Origin: Toxoplasma gondii ME49
Taxonomy: Eukaryota; Apicomplexa; Conoidasida; Eucoccidiorida; Sarcocystidae
Direction of reading: 5' to 3'
Assembly: GCF_000006565.2 (NCBI RefSeq)
Contig: NC_031469.1
Span: 1,547,716 to 1,611,715 of the forward strand
Length of the DNA stretch: 64,000 nucleotides
Below are positions 26,085-39,089 of the stretch, piece by piece; position 1 is the stretch's first letter; every line of letters starts with the position of its first letter. Below the pieces are notes generated by a model that worked only from the letters and a program-made list of their open reading frames with translations, was not told the origin of the DNA and searched no databases. A program made the translations under genes and the position numbers.

Positions 26085-29000
26085 CGTTCGAGAAGGCTTG
26101 CGGAGACGCGAGCGCGGAGAAGAGATGCGGCGCAGAAACGAAACTTTTCCGGCTTCCGGGAGGCGCTCAAGAGGCAAGGAGACGGCGCGGAAGGCAAGAA
26201 CGGAGAGACGGAAGAACGTTGAGAAATCGGGAGCGGCGACAGAAGAAGAAAGCAGAGCGAGGGTCCAGACGGAATCAAAAGAGGAAGGTTGAGCAGACGT
26301 CCATCCGTCTTTTTGTCGAGACACAAGTGTTTACAGAGATTCGTACTCATGTTACATCGCAAAAACGAACAATCCACCCAGTCATAGCGAACAGGGGACC
26401 GGTGTCTGTGAGGCAAAAGCAAAGACTCGCATTAACATTAGACGAACGAAGAAAGGTTCTGCAAGTCGTCGAGCGAGCCGTTCGGAAGGGGCGCCGAGGA
26501 GGCGTGTGTCGCTCTGAGGGGACCGCTGAGAGGAGACGAGACAGCGAACCGGAAGGTAGAGACGACGCGAGTGAACGAGGAAGAAGGGAAACACAGTGGA
26601 ATTACACGCAGCGGCGGTATGCAGCTTCCTTCAGAGATCGAGGTGCTCTAGGATTTGAGTGTGTCGAGCTTTTTCAGAGGAAACACAGAGGCGCCAGATG
26701 GCTTTCGAGGCCGAGGCGAGCCGCGGGAGAGACACGCGGCGAGGGTCCTCCCAAGACCGCACGCAGGAATTCCCAGGGGCTGTCGGAAACGAGAGTTACC
26801 CTTTCGTTTAGAAAGTCTTCAGAGCCAGTTTGCGCATTTGCTGGACTACGGAGCGCAGACGTTTCTTCTTCGGAGCTGGAGATGGAGGGCAAGAGACACG
26901 GAGAAGAAGACAAAGACTGCTGGAGGAGTCTAGACCCTCAGAAGAAACGCCGACGGCCATGCAGGAGGCCAGAGTCACGAGGACTTGCTGTTCGCGGAGA
27001 ACGACTTCGGAACCACCAATACAGAAAAGTACAAAGACGTCACCATTTCGTCCGTGCAAAGCGCGAATCGGAACACCGAGGAAGGAGACAGAACGCGGCG
27101 GCTTGATCCGAGAGAGAGGAGCCAGGTGTCTCCGCGCTCGCGTCGCTGCTCACAAAGAGTCGTCTTGTCCGATGCGACTCTCGGCAGAAATCGAAGGCAA
27201 AAACGCAGAGAGAGATTCTAAACGCTACAACGCGCGTCGCCTTCTTTGCAGAACTCCTTAGGTGTATGTACACGCGGAAGAACGCGGGAAGCCTGGCAGA
27301 AAAAGTTTGGATGAGACACACGAGCTCGACCGGAGGGAGCTTGCCAGGTTTTTCGTTGTTTTTTCGAGAGTCTCCGAGAAAAAAGGCGGAGGTGAAAAAG
27401 AGGAGACGGCAGAGAAAGAGTGGCTTCTTAACAGTGAAAGAGAACGTTCTCGAAGAAACATGCAGTGAGTCGTATTCGGCGGGCTCGGTCGCAGGAACAA
27501 CGGACAAGTTCGTTTCGATTCACCTTCAGCTTCTTCACAGTTGCTTTCTGCCTTTCACCTTCTGCCTTCTCCGAACAAGAGAAAGGAAACGGGACCGGAG
27601 CGAGAGGAGGTCGAGGAAAGAGAATTTCTCAAGCAAAAGGCGATGCAGATCGAGGAAAAAGTATTGAAGAGCGGACGCGAGAAACTCTCGTATCGCGCAG
27701 TTGCGTCTTTCTCCCTTCCTTCTCTGACCTTCGCTCCTATGTTTCGATACGTGTTTTCTCCACCTGTTAACTGGAGGCTGGCCACGGCGAGAGTGCATTT
27801 GAGAAAAAAAAGTTGGCCGTTCGAGAAAACTGTTCTACAGAAACGCGTGTCTCGGCAAGCGGTCTGAAAACTGGAAAAGGCAGGGGAAACTGCCGATTCA
27901 TCGTGCCTCCCATTCAGGTTTTCTTGGATCTCGAAATTACACAAACTGCGCAAACTGTCACCGAAGAAGACCACGTAAACGTTTACTCGGGGCGTTCCTT
28001 GACCCAAGAGCGCGACCGAAGATGTCCCTGCTTCTCTCACGCGACTTGCACATACTTAACTGTATGCAGAGTTGTCCTGGAAAGGTGTTTTCTAAGCAAA
28101 TTAAACGAGGCACATGCAGTTGAGAAACTCGCAAATTCTGTGCTGTTTTGCTCGCGAAAAAACGCGCACTTTCCCGCGAAATAGGACCGGTCTGCCGCGC
28201 GTGTTCTGTTGCACCGCCGAGCGTGCTTCAACAGCGTGGAATCGTCTGAGCGGGCTTTCTGGGAAGTGATCGACACGGGTGGCTGACGAACAAGGAAAGG
28301 TTCGGCTTTTCTTCTTTGTTTGCGTCGACGCAGACACTTGCCAACGAAAAGAACGGGAAAGCTGACGAAATGCTCTCCAAATAAGTCTCAGACACACACA
28401 GGGAAATCGCAGAAAATAGACTCGGTCGTGGAACAACTCGTTCAACTCGAGCGTTGTTGCTACGCGCGCGTTCTTGAAGAACGCAAAAGGCGTCTCTGAC
28501 TTGGTGCGTTTTTTAAAAATCGAGGAAAGGAGATGCAAAAGGACACATCTAACGCAAGTACGTCGCGTTTCTTTTCTCGGGAACACACAGAAAGATCGAG
28601 GGAGAACACTGCAGAACTACCCCGCCCGTTGACAACTTTTCTTTCACCACCAGAGCTGCTTAGAACGAGGAAGAAAAGGAAGAGGAGGTGGAACTGCGTA
28701 AGAGAGTGAGGACGCGGACACGAGGAGGTTCTTCGAAAATGTTCAAACACGAGAAAAGACAGCGAGAGTGTGGGAGTGTGAGTCTGAATACGGTGCTCCT
28801 CTGCTGTGCCGCAGGAACTTGACAGTGTTGCGGAATCCTGCCACCCCTCAACCCAAAAAAGAACGCTCTCTTTCAAGTCACCGAGGATTCACCTCTCGAG
28901 GTTATCTTGCTAGGCGGGAAAGCCGTTCGACTTCGTGAACGTCTGCGGTCGCGGCTGTCCAGGTTGAAAAATCCCGATATGGCATAAAAATTTGTTCCCC

Positions 29001-31783
29001 CACACACCCGGGAACCTTGTGATCAATGAGAAAATCACAAGAAAGAGAGTGGCCGTTTGTTCGGAGACGACGTTTACCTCGTCTCTAACTCTGGAAAAGA
29101 CGGTTCTGAACCCCCGTTGAACTTCGCGTCTTCCACACAACCACACAAGTCTGTGCTTGGTGGTGCTTTACTTCAGAACCTGTCTCTTAAACACGCGTAG
29201 AAAGAGTTCCGAAAACAGGCAAGGAGCACTTCTCGGCGCAGCTTGCCGGCTTACAGAAGCCCCACTCTCTAGGCGTCTGTTGAGACACGAATTCTATAAT
29301 CTCGGCAAGGTGGAAAGCAAGTGAGGAGCTAGCGAGGGCAAACAGAGACTCTCGCTTCTTTGCATGCAAAATATGAGTCCAGACGAAACGCCTGCGGACA
29401 ACAGCATATACGCTGGTGTGTGCTCTCTTTCATTCCAGTGTGAAGACACACACTGCCACGTTTTCATTCACCTTGTAGCTGTACAGGACCCCACTTTACA
29501 CTTACACTGCTTGTAGTCTGGAACATAGACACGGGCGTGGAAGGGCTGCGGCTACGGCAAGTAGATAGATCCACAACTATACCAGACATAGAAACGATCG
29601 CATATCTGGAGAAAGTTTGGCCTATGATTCGTAGTCTCTTGATGCGAACCACATGTCACTTCAATCTGCCTCTCTCCGTCGCTCGAGTTTGAGAGGGAGA
29701 GAACTCTCAATTTCTCACAACTCCCCGATTTTCTGTCTCGTTTCTCTTCCTGTTTCCCCTTGAAGAGACCTGATAACACTCGTCTCCCTGTTCTTTCAAT
29801 GGATGGCACGCCTTGTGGGGGCTGCGGTGACTCTCTCACCCCTTTCCTCCTTGCAGGATTCTCTCTTACCTCGAAAGGGGAAAATGTGCTTGTTCCTTTC
29901 TACAGAAGCCGACTGCAAGCCGAACGTCTGAGTGCGCCGTCTAGGCGTTCATTTCCTGGCGTCTTCAGAGAGAGAATCTACCTTGATTTCTGCCTTTTTT
30001 GCTCCCCTTTATTTCTCCTGACAAGATGTAGAGCAGGGTCTACGCGTTGTGGGAGTGAAACTCAAGAACATGCTTCGGATTATCTCAGTCTCTTTGTTGA
30101 ACTCTTCAGTGCTCGTTTCCTATCTATCTATCCACTTATACACGTATATGAATATTTCTGCCTATCCACCACTTGTCTATGTAGCTATCGTTCTAGCTAT
30201 ATATCTATATCTGTCTAACACGATCACACCTCCTCGTAGATATAGATTTATGTAGATCCTTAACTGTGAGAATGTGTGTATTCAAAACTTGACTGGATAG
30301 AGAGAAAAACCGTATCTGTCGGCAGCTGTCAAGCACATATTGAAGGAATTTCTAAGTTCCATAAACGGCCGGTATTCATGCTTCCGTGTAACAGGAACTC
30401 CCGCTTCGGTTGCGGTGCGACTGTTACTGCATGCCCTGAGTATGTGAGGAAAGGTGGCTGTGACGTCGTACAATGATCGTGCGAATCTACATAGAAGACC
30501 GTCAGTCTGTTCGGAAGGAGAGAAAGTCACGTTTCGTACTTTTCTCAGGGCTTGCGTCTGAGTTCTCTGAAGTGTTCGATATGGAGCTTACAACCCTTGA
30601 TGTAGGTATGATCTTTGTATTCCTACGTGTGGTGAGCATGCAGAAAATGGTAACTTGTTTGCACCAACTTGAGTGGGGCGTTCAAGAGTCGTCGTCGCTG
30701 AGTTGCGGTCTACGCTCTGCCTCCTCTGACGCTTGAGAACGAACAATGCTTTCTTTTGCCATTTGTTTCCCCTCGCCTGCGGTCCGCCACAAAAGCCAAG
30801 TGTCACGTAATAGGTGCCAGTCCATTTTTTGCCATCCCTACATTTACGAATGCATCCGCAGCTCCTTACATCTAATCCCCTGCTTTGTGAACGTAGAATC
30901 AGACCAAAAGTGTTCACAAAAGCACGCAGCAGTCGAGAATTATCTATACGCACTTGTCGTGGGACGTGTCCTTCTGCTTACTTATCAAGTGTCAGGCTAA
31001 AAAGAAGAGGCTGATCCATCTATTCGTATAAACTAACAACAAAGAGTTCAAATTCCAAAGTAGCTCAAAGGGAATATGATCTTTGCACAGCTTGTACACA
31101 AATGCGGGTTTTTCAAGTGTGCGCTGGGTCCCCCTGGATTTCGTGCAGTTGGAACCGGAATCTCTTTCGCTAGATATCCATAACTGTTTGTCTCCATCTA
31201 CGAGGTATCTGACGAAGTCAATCTTGCCGACCGGAAATCTGGATTTTCACTTCGATCGTTTGAGGCTTTGCTCTACCGTTGCTCTAGAAAAAGTGGACTG
31301 ACTACCATTTCTAGGCGGGAGCGCCATTCACGTTCTCTCTCGCCTCTACACAGAAAACCAAGACTACTGATGAAAAAAAGCAAAACGATTGCCCGAAAGT
31401 CCACACGCACTACATGGAAATCACCAACTATGAAAAAAAACGGGAAACGAAACGGTTGTCGCCCTCTTCACGTATTTACACTCGGCACACCCACGCCATG
31501 CCTTGACAAGCTTTTTTTCACTACATTCACGACAGACACATAAACACTCAAAAAAAAGTAAACGCCCGACTGTGCAACATACATCACGACCACCGCGTTC
31601 GGCATGCCTCGCGGTCCTACGGTCGCTGCACGTGGACCAAACTGCGTGTTCTCTCTTTTGTGTCTCTGTGTTTTTAATCGTTATGTCTCTCCGAACTCAC
31701 CGAACTCTGGCTTCCCTTCTCAACTGCTCTCTCTCCTTTTGTGTCTTCTATTTCGTTCTCGTTCCGAAATCCCTCAACATCTC
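26085..31783. other. Spacer between MORN gene promoter and 3' end of the Tim21-like gene
   Basis: The left 2-3 kb is purine-biased on the plus strand (CT-rich on the coding strand of the MORN gene), as expected for a leader and promoter, and carries one copy of GTGTATGTACAC at 27262-27273. The right part is closer to 45 percent GC and is probably the long 3' region of the Tim21-like gene. A 387-codon plus-strand frame (25943-27106) is antisense to MORN exon 1 and Arg/Glu-rich only by composition. No gene is supportable. Confidence 0.5.
27262..27273. promoter_or_regulatory. GTGTATGTACAC element upstream of the MORN gene
   Basis: This is an exact copy of the 12-mer that also occurs twice before the bL17m start and once at 21016. 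It lies about 1.18 kb upstream of the MORN start codon. A regulatory role is inferred only from recurrence and position. Confidence 0.4.
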
Positions 31784-34700
31784 CTAGGGTCGGTCGCGTT
31801 TCGTGTTGTACTCGTACTCACCCTTGATGAAAATGTGTGCTTTTTCGGAGGGGTCTCTCGCCGCGTAGGTCTTCTCGAAGTCTCGACTAGCCATAAGCGG
31901 AATCTTCGGATTCTCTCTTCCTCGGCCCATAATGCCGACAGAGGTCTCTTCACCGACAACAGACGACCTGCGACTGTACGATTCTTTCGTCTCGTCATTC
32001 TTCTTCCCATGCTCTTTGTGCGGCGACCCCTTCACCGCTTCTGCCTTCTCCATTCCCCTCTGATCCTTTTCTTCACGCTCCTTCGGCTCTTGTGCTTTCG
32101 TTGCGTCATTCGCCGCGGCCTGTGCCGTCTCTCCCAGCTTTGGCTGACCCTCCGCCGCACCGCCCAGCGGCCTGGGCGGCAGACGATGATGGCCGTGCCT
32201 CCCCAAAAAGTCAGAAGCCTGGCTGTCGCTGCTTTGAGCCTCGACCTCCTCCCACGGCCGGTCGCTCTTCGCTTTCATCAGCGCTGCGTAATCAACCGCT
32301 GTCCCTGAGGTAGCACCAAACACGCGAGAAAGAGAAACAACTGGGATTCTTCTTGAGAAAGGCGGCCCTCAACGAGGATAAAGAGAAAACCGTTTTCCAA
32401 AAAAATCAAGTCAAACAAACAGACCAGAGTGCGCACTGCCGAGAAACAGGCACATACGCATACTTCGCGACGCATGCGCGTGCGTCGTCGCCGAGAACGG
32501 CTTCTTCCCTCTGTTCCCCTTCAGAAACAGGTTAAGCGCCCTGGTCCACAGCGTGGATAAACCGATAAAAACACACACAGACACATCCCTCGTCGACACA
32601 AATAAGAAAACTCGCGCATGTCCACCGCACTCGTTCTTTTGTGAGCGACTAGCCCTCGGAAACGAGATTACATTTTGTACACTAAACAACGCATGGCGAA
32701 GCGTACACACAAAAGGCACGAGCCACGCAGACGCACTTCTTAGGTTGAGGCACGGACGAAGAAGCTCCTGCGCGCATGCGCCCGAGAAACGACAAAGAAG
32801 ACATCGGGGATGCTTTCATAGCTTCTGTCTCTCTTCGGTCTGACAGACATGACCAGCGACAGGCAACGTAGCTACGGAATCCGATAAAGAAGAATCTACG
32901 CGAGAGACGAACTAAACAGCCCCCACACGCAAACAGACAGACCTTCTTCTCTAGCCCAAATACATACAGCGATGCATCCAGAGATTCAAAAATCGGTTCA
33001 ACAGGCTCTGTAGTGGACAACGTTCCAGGTCCGAGACGAAAGTGAGAACTGTAACCAATTGGCCTGTTTCCAGGTCAAATGGCATGCAAAAGAAAAACAC
33101 CTTGATGCTTCCGCATGCAGCGCTTAAAAAAACGAAACAGTTCTCTACACTTACATCTGTGCTGGTAGATGAATATGCATACGTGCCTCTTTCTCTAGTA
33201 TTAAAAAACTGAATACGTGTAAATCGAACTCTCGATCCCCAGCTGTATCGACTGCTGTGTGGAAGGAGAGGCGCCTTGGATGACTTTTCACTTAAACGTG
33301 TCGAAGAGACAAGAGAGAAAGAGCTCACGCACCGGAAGCAAACTGCTCTGCTTGCTTCTTGCGGTCAGGCTGGGGAGGGTAAAGAGCGATCGCGGAGGTC
33401 ATGACTTCCTCCATGTGTTCTTTATCTGAAGCAAGAGAGAGAAAACAAAAACAAAGCCAGGGTGGGAATCCAGCATCGATTCTGAAACAAGCATTTGTGT
33501 GCAAACTGTACAAATATCTTTTTTCTAAATAGTCTCCCTTCTAATGTTTTTTGTCTGTACGAACTGCACAGATTGGCTTCCTCCTGGTTCGTCACCTGAG
33601 GCGTGTCTCTCTCTGCTCCAAGTGCCGTGCATGCAGTTGTCTCTACACCTCACGTAGTACAGAGGTCCCCAGTCCTCGTGGTGACTTTTCCGTGCCATCT
33701 CTGTTAAGGACGTGGTCTCCCGCATTCGCCACAGTTTCGAGGTGGAACTGCGATGGCAAGAAAAAGAACAAAAAAGAAAATTCCTACCTGTCTTCCCCGG
33801 CTGGGGACCGCTCTGTTTGTCGTCGATCCGCATAAAGTTGAGAACCATGATTTTCCACGGGTCCTTCTTCGACTCGCGAGATAGGTCACACACCACGATG
33901 CCCTTCTGTCCGTCTTTGCCTAAAGAGCAAGACAGGGAAACAGACCCATAAAACAAACGCATGTACTCACTCGTGTTCGAATAATTTTCTCTCTGTGGCT
34001 GCATTAATATCTTGCTCTCTCCAACCAGACGCACGTCTTGTCAGCATGCGAGGGACATGGACGAACCGTTCTTTGTAAGCAGAGACGAATGAAGTGTTGA
34101 GACCATCCCCTCTGCTTCCTCTATTTGTCTCTTTCGTGATTCGTCACATGTGGAAGCGCCCCCGTGAAAGGTACCCAGGGAAGCAGACACGGGAGGACGA
34201 AGGAATGAATCTGCCTGTAAATTTGTATGTTGTATTCAAATCACGGTGCCCCCTTCCGTATTTGGATGTGTAGATCTGTCTCTCGATATCACTGTGAAAG
34301 CGCTTCCATAAGGACGAGAGTGAGACGCGTATCTGAAAGACATTCCCTTGCGCACCTGTCAGCCTCAGCTTCACACGCGCGCTGTCGTCGTGTTCGTAGC
34401 CGCCCCACCAACAGTCACGCTGGAAGCCTGTGCCCATGACCTCAATGACTCGAGGGTCTTCCCTGCGAAAAGCAAAAGAGAAACAGGTGAATCGAACATG
34501 CATGCAGTCTGTTCTGACACAGAGAACCTCTTATCTGCTTCCAACAGATTGCGGTGACAAGGCAGATGCGCAGGTCTCGGGTTCTACGTCTTAAAAGAAG
34601 CTGCTGCATGCCTTCCCCTGCTCACGAGAACCTACAAACGAAGAATGGTTTCTACGCACTTAGAGTTGGGCCTCCTTCACCGCGCCTGATAGCCTCATTC

Positions 34701-35651
34701 TCCTCTCTGAGAGCAAAGGGCGTCAACTTTCCACTGCAGTCTCGGTCTCTCATTGTTTCCCGTTCTGTGATCCTCTCAGCGCGTGGGTTTCGCGGATCTT
34801 TTCGCTTACTTGACGAAGTCCCAGGTGACAGTGGCGGGCTGACTATTTTGTGTGATGAGCCAGGTGCCACCTCCGAGTCCCCAGAGAATCAGTCCGGCGC
34901 CCGTCGCGAACAGTCCGACGCTGGCTATTGTGTTGAAGACGGTGGAACTTTTCTTGGGTCCGGGGTCTTGGCTCGCGCGCTTCGCCTCTGCCTTTGTAGC
35001 CTCATCTGAACTCATCGTCCCGGAACGCAGGTCTGAACTGGCGCCGCGGGCGGGCATCGGATACAGAATGGAGGCGTTGTCGTGGGCGGCGTCTTCTTCG
35101 GGTGTCTGCGCCTCGAAGGGCAACGCAGGATTCCCAGCCGCGCCGGTCTTCGAGTGCTTCAGTTCGCTGGTCTCGGGCGAATTCACTTGTGCGGGGGACC
35201 CCTCGGCCTTTCCGACGAAGCTGCCGTCGACACCACCCGCTGCTGTGCCGTCTGACGGGTTGCTCGCTTTGCCCTCAGAACTTGAGGCGCCGGTGGAGGA
35301 CGGCGACCGCGAGGCTTTCGTTGGAGTCGACGGCGCGGTCAGCGGCTGGGACGAGCTCAGCTGCCGGCGTTGAACCAGCAAGTGCCGCAGGCGCTGAACT
35401 TGCTCTTCGCGGCGGGCTGCGGAACGAACACCTGCAGACGACGGCGGCGCGCCGCCGTAGAAAAGCAAAGATGCACGCAGCCTGGAGAGTGCATGGACCT
35501 CGCCTAGTCCCTCGGAAAACCTCGAAAATCGCTCGACAGAACTCGCGACTGGCAGAGTCAGAGCCGCGGCGCAGTCCAGCTGTGCCGCGCGCAACACTGC
35601 GGCGGCTGCAGAAGCGGGCAGGAGCCCCCCTCGAGGCAGGACCGGCGGCAT
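31784..35651 (-). CDS. Tim21/Coa1-like mitochondrial inner-membrane protein (putative)
   Basis: Five exons on the minus strand (35651-34810, 34462-34356, 33919-33788, 33425-33333, 32304-31784) give 564 residues. The N-terminus MPPVLPRGGLLPASAAAA is Ala/Arg-rich with no early acidic residue, like a mitochondrial presequence. A Ser/Pro/Glu-rich linker precedes one transmembrane segment at about 236-264 (IASVGLFATGAGLILWGLGG). Directly after it comes a compact domain, about 275-355: DPRVIEVMG, then VKLRLTG-KDGQKGIVVCDL and WKIMVLNFMRIDD. Presequence, one membrane span and a small alpha/beta domain with a Gly-X-Gly hairpin is the layout of Tim21 (TIM23 translocase) and Coa1. The resemblance is by pattern only. 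The C-terminal third (392-564) is charged and disordered. The final exon contains a GTGAGT at 31799; if it is spliced, the last 11 residues would differ. Confidence 0.8.
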
Positions 35652-38600
35652 TTTCGAGCGAACACGGAAAAGGAAATGAGGCGAAATATCTAGGAAAGAG
35701 GAGAAACAAGTGGATAAAACGACCGGGAAAAAGGTAAGCCCCGAGAAGGTTCTGCCGGCACACGCGTGGACGCACGCGCGAAAAGGTCACGTAAAGCGCG
35801 TGTGTGAGGTGTCGATACACTTGAAGGGCAACTGGGTTCAGTATCCGTTTGGACTTTTTTTTCAGGACCGTCCAAAACGCAGACTGCGAGAATCGACCAG
35901 CTTGAGAGTGTGTTTCCTTCTTTGCGGCTCAAAAGACAACTGGTCACAACAGACCATTTCCCTCGCGAACTCGTGCGCGTCTACTCGCGAAAAACTCGCA
36001 GTCCAGATCGCGAAAATCGCTCGCGTGCCGGAACCTAGATGGGAGTGGCCTCGGGTGTTCTGACTGTTGTTTGCGTTTTCCCACGAGTCGCTGCGTTTCG
36101 CAAGATGTCTGGGATGTGCACAAACTGCACACGCACGAGAAAACTCTCTCACAGAGCCAAAAGCCAAACACACGCCGTCGATTCACCACACACACGCAGC
36201 CCCGTACCCGGAAAGACCGCGGACCCAGTCAAAAACTCTCAAAAACCTGCGAGAGAAACGCTCGCGGCCTCTGCCTCTGTTCGCCAAAACCAGCGTACAA
36301 CGGTCGAGGATCGGACACTCAGTTTGATTTGAAACAGGGGAAGTTCCGACCCTACAACGGTACATGCACTAGTCCACCAGAACGGGGCCTTTGTTTTTGT
36401 AGCCCACGGCAGCTTGGAATCTCGTGATTTACATCAACACTGCCAAAAAGGGAACTAATTCTTCTCAATGAACGCCCGTCAGCGACGACGAAGTGCACAC
36501 ACCACAGGCTTCTCCGCTGCATGTTTCATCTGGACAGCGACAGTCTCGGAAGCCACTCTCCCAAGCTTCGAAGCGCGTGTCAAGGGTTTTCTGCTAGTCA
36601 GCCTCTCTGCAAGCGCACAGGCGCGTCGCTTTCTTTTGGGTACCACACGGCAAAAAGCAGCGTTTTGAAGTCGAGGTTCGAGAGAGGAAACCGACTCATT
36701 TTATGGTGCAGTTGGGAGTTACAGGGAAAAAATATCTAGTAGTCGGGGCTACAAGGGAAAACATCGGACTCTCATCGGGAAGTCTAGGCAAGCATGCTAT
36801 TTTGCAATTGGGATTCTAGAAACGCACATCACTTCGCGAGGATGGTTCCAGAGAAACACGCCGTAACGCAATTGTGATCTCATTAGAAACACACTGTATT
36901 TCAGGTGCGACTCCAGCGGAACACTATTACGTTCTCTTGAAAATGCGCCCCTCTGAGAGGACAGACACCTTCTTTGTTCGCGGATGAGGGTCGGTCGGCA
37001 GCTTCCTTGAAAGAACGAAATCGCTGATTCCGAATTCCCTTTTTCGAGATACAAACTAGCTCCTCGACAGAAGGCTGTGTTGTTGGCATGACCATTCACA
37101 GAACGCTGTTAGAAGGGAAAATACAATCCAAGTTCCCCTCAGACGGGGCAAGAGAGCGGTGCTCTTTTGTTTTCTGTAGCGACATCGCGCATTTCAGTGT
37201 TCAGCTAAAAACGTTTGGAGCTACGTGCACACCCAGTGTCCAGAAGAGGGATAAGATGACGGTTCTGACGGGAGGAAAAAGACTGGAGTGTGTGGCCGCA
37301 CCAAAGACAGTTGACATCTGTACAGAACTCATATCCATTGTGGTAGTCTCCTGATGCTTTCTACAGAATAGACGAGCCCTTGTTGGTTTGTTTCGCCTGG
37401 TCTAGTTAGGCGCTCTAAGTTACTGTTCCCCCTCTGGAACAGGTCAGTGAGATGGTCTTCATCTGTCACATGAAACTGTGTGGAGGCTGGGAGCAACTCC
37501 TGATGCACTGTTGTCATTTCGTCCGCTTCTTCAGACGAGACAGCACCTCCTTTTCGCTTCTGTCGTAAACCGAATCTCCACCAGACATCCGAACAGCTCT
37601 CAACTTTCCCGTTGTCCATCAACCAGTACGCGCATGATGTTTCCACCCTATGTGTCTTCCCACCTCGCTTGTTGTCGCTGAGTGTACACCATTTCAGCGA
37701 ACACGAAATGAGGGCCAATGAGGGCAAACGGACGGTGCTAGGTCGCGCACCGGCAAAAGAGTATAGGACTCCCACGACGCGATTGCAAGCGCAGACTTCC
37801 CACCCTTATTTCTCTTTTTCTAGTTTTCGAAGGTAAACCTTGTTTCCGTCTTTCCGGTGCTTCTACTCTGCTCTACAGCGCGGTCCACTCCACGAAAGTC
37901 AGTTTCGACTTGCACGAACAACGAGAATTTTCTGCCCTCAGAGTCCCCAGTGTTCTTTTGTGGAACTCATCCTTTCGCTTCTAGAGAATGTGTTGCTTTC
38001 CCTCGATCATTTTTTTCGGTATGCTCACCGCGCGTCAGGGCTGTCTGTTGAAAACCGAAAGAAATCGACACCGTTCCTACAGGCTGAAAAACGGAGAGAG
38101 ATAAGGCACTTTTCATCCAACGAAAGACAAGAAAATAGCAGCAGCAAATGGAATTCAAACGTTGCGTAGTTACTCCGACAGGTTTCCACGAAAAAACACA
38201 AGTACAGTCAATGCTACTGGGTGCCGGTCGGCTCATATGCCAGAATATGCACATACCGAGATATGTGTATGCACAAAACTGTCGAAATAAGAAGATCTTC
38301 GAAAAAAGGGAAATAACAGATGCATGCACAGAACTCTCAAAGTAAAGAGAGATATTCAGAAAGAGGGGAAATGAGTATAGTAAACAGGGAACTCCCCAGA
38401 GAGACAGGAGAGGCGAGAGAGTTGTTGTCTCGAAAGCCGCTCTCTGCAACGAGCACACGCCGCGAATTTTTTTGCATGCGGTGGAGAGACTTTGCATCTG
38501 AAGACGACGTAAAAAAAGTAAATTGGCTTCGCCTTTCTTCTTTTTCACTAGTTCATGTTTTTGTTTTCCTGAGGCACCCTTTTTCTCATTTTCTCTGTTT

Positions 38601-39089
38601 GACGCCCCGCTTCCTAGCGCTCAGGCCCCGCTCGTTTTCAAGTCCGTTGTGTCTCCGAAACGCACTGTCGCATCTGCAGGCATTTTTCTTCTGCATTCTT
38701 CTGTTTCTTCTCTCGCTTTTTGTCTGTGTGGCTTCTTTTTTGCTGAGTTTCCTTGTGTCTGCAACCGCAGCTTCTTCCGTACTTGTGCGGCAGCGGAGGA
38801 CTGTCCGGTCTCCTTCGCTCTGCTGTCGCCTGCATCTCTTACGTCCGGTGCACTGGATTTTTTCTCTTTCTTCAGCTCTGAAACAGCGATCGTGCACTTG
38901 CTCGATTGGGGAGAGTGGGGTTGACGGAAAGAGCCCGCCTAGAAAAAGTGAGGTGTATGTACACTCGGGCCTCACCAACCGTGAAAGCGCGCGGAGTCGC
39001 GCGGTGTACATACACCGCACATAAGCAACGGGGCAGGAGTCTCCGCTCGACTGTCTCGTTTTTTTCACTTGTTCTCGGCTCGGGACAAT
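35652..39089. other. Divergent promoter spacer between the Tim21-like gene and bL17m
   Basis: The spacer separates two head-to-head genes for probable mitochondrial proteins. It holds their leaders, including a CT-rich tract at 38.5-38.9 kb, and an inverted pair of GTGTATGTACAC elements close to the bL17m start. A 148-codon minus frame at 37329-37775 starts with GTG and lacks splice support. Confidence 0.5.
38953..39015. promoter_or_regulatory. Inverted pair of GTGTATGTACAC elements before bL17m
   Basis: GTGTATGTACAC at 38953-38964 and its exact reverse complement GTGTACATACAC at 39004-39015 flank 39 bp and end 74 bp before the bL17m ATG. The core TGTA-NN-TACA is palindromic, as for dimeric DNA-binding factors. 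The same 12-mer recurs at 21016 and 27262. Function is inferred. Confidence 0.5.

Noticed and set aside
25943..27106. 387-codon plus-strand frame
   Set aside because: It is antisense to MORN exon 1 and its CT-rich leader; Arg/Glu-rich without motifs or splice borders.
37329..37775. 148-codon minus-strand frame
   Set aside because: It starts with GTG, has a stop shortly upstream and no acceptor, so no complete model can be made.
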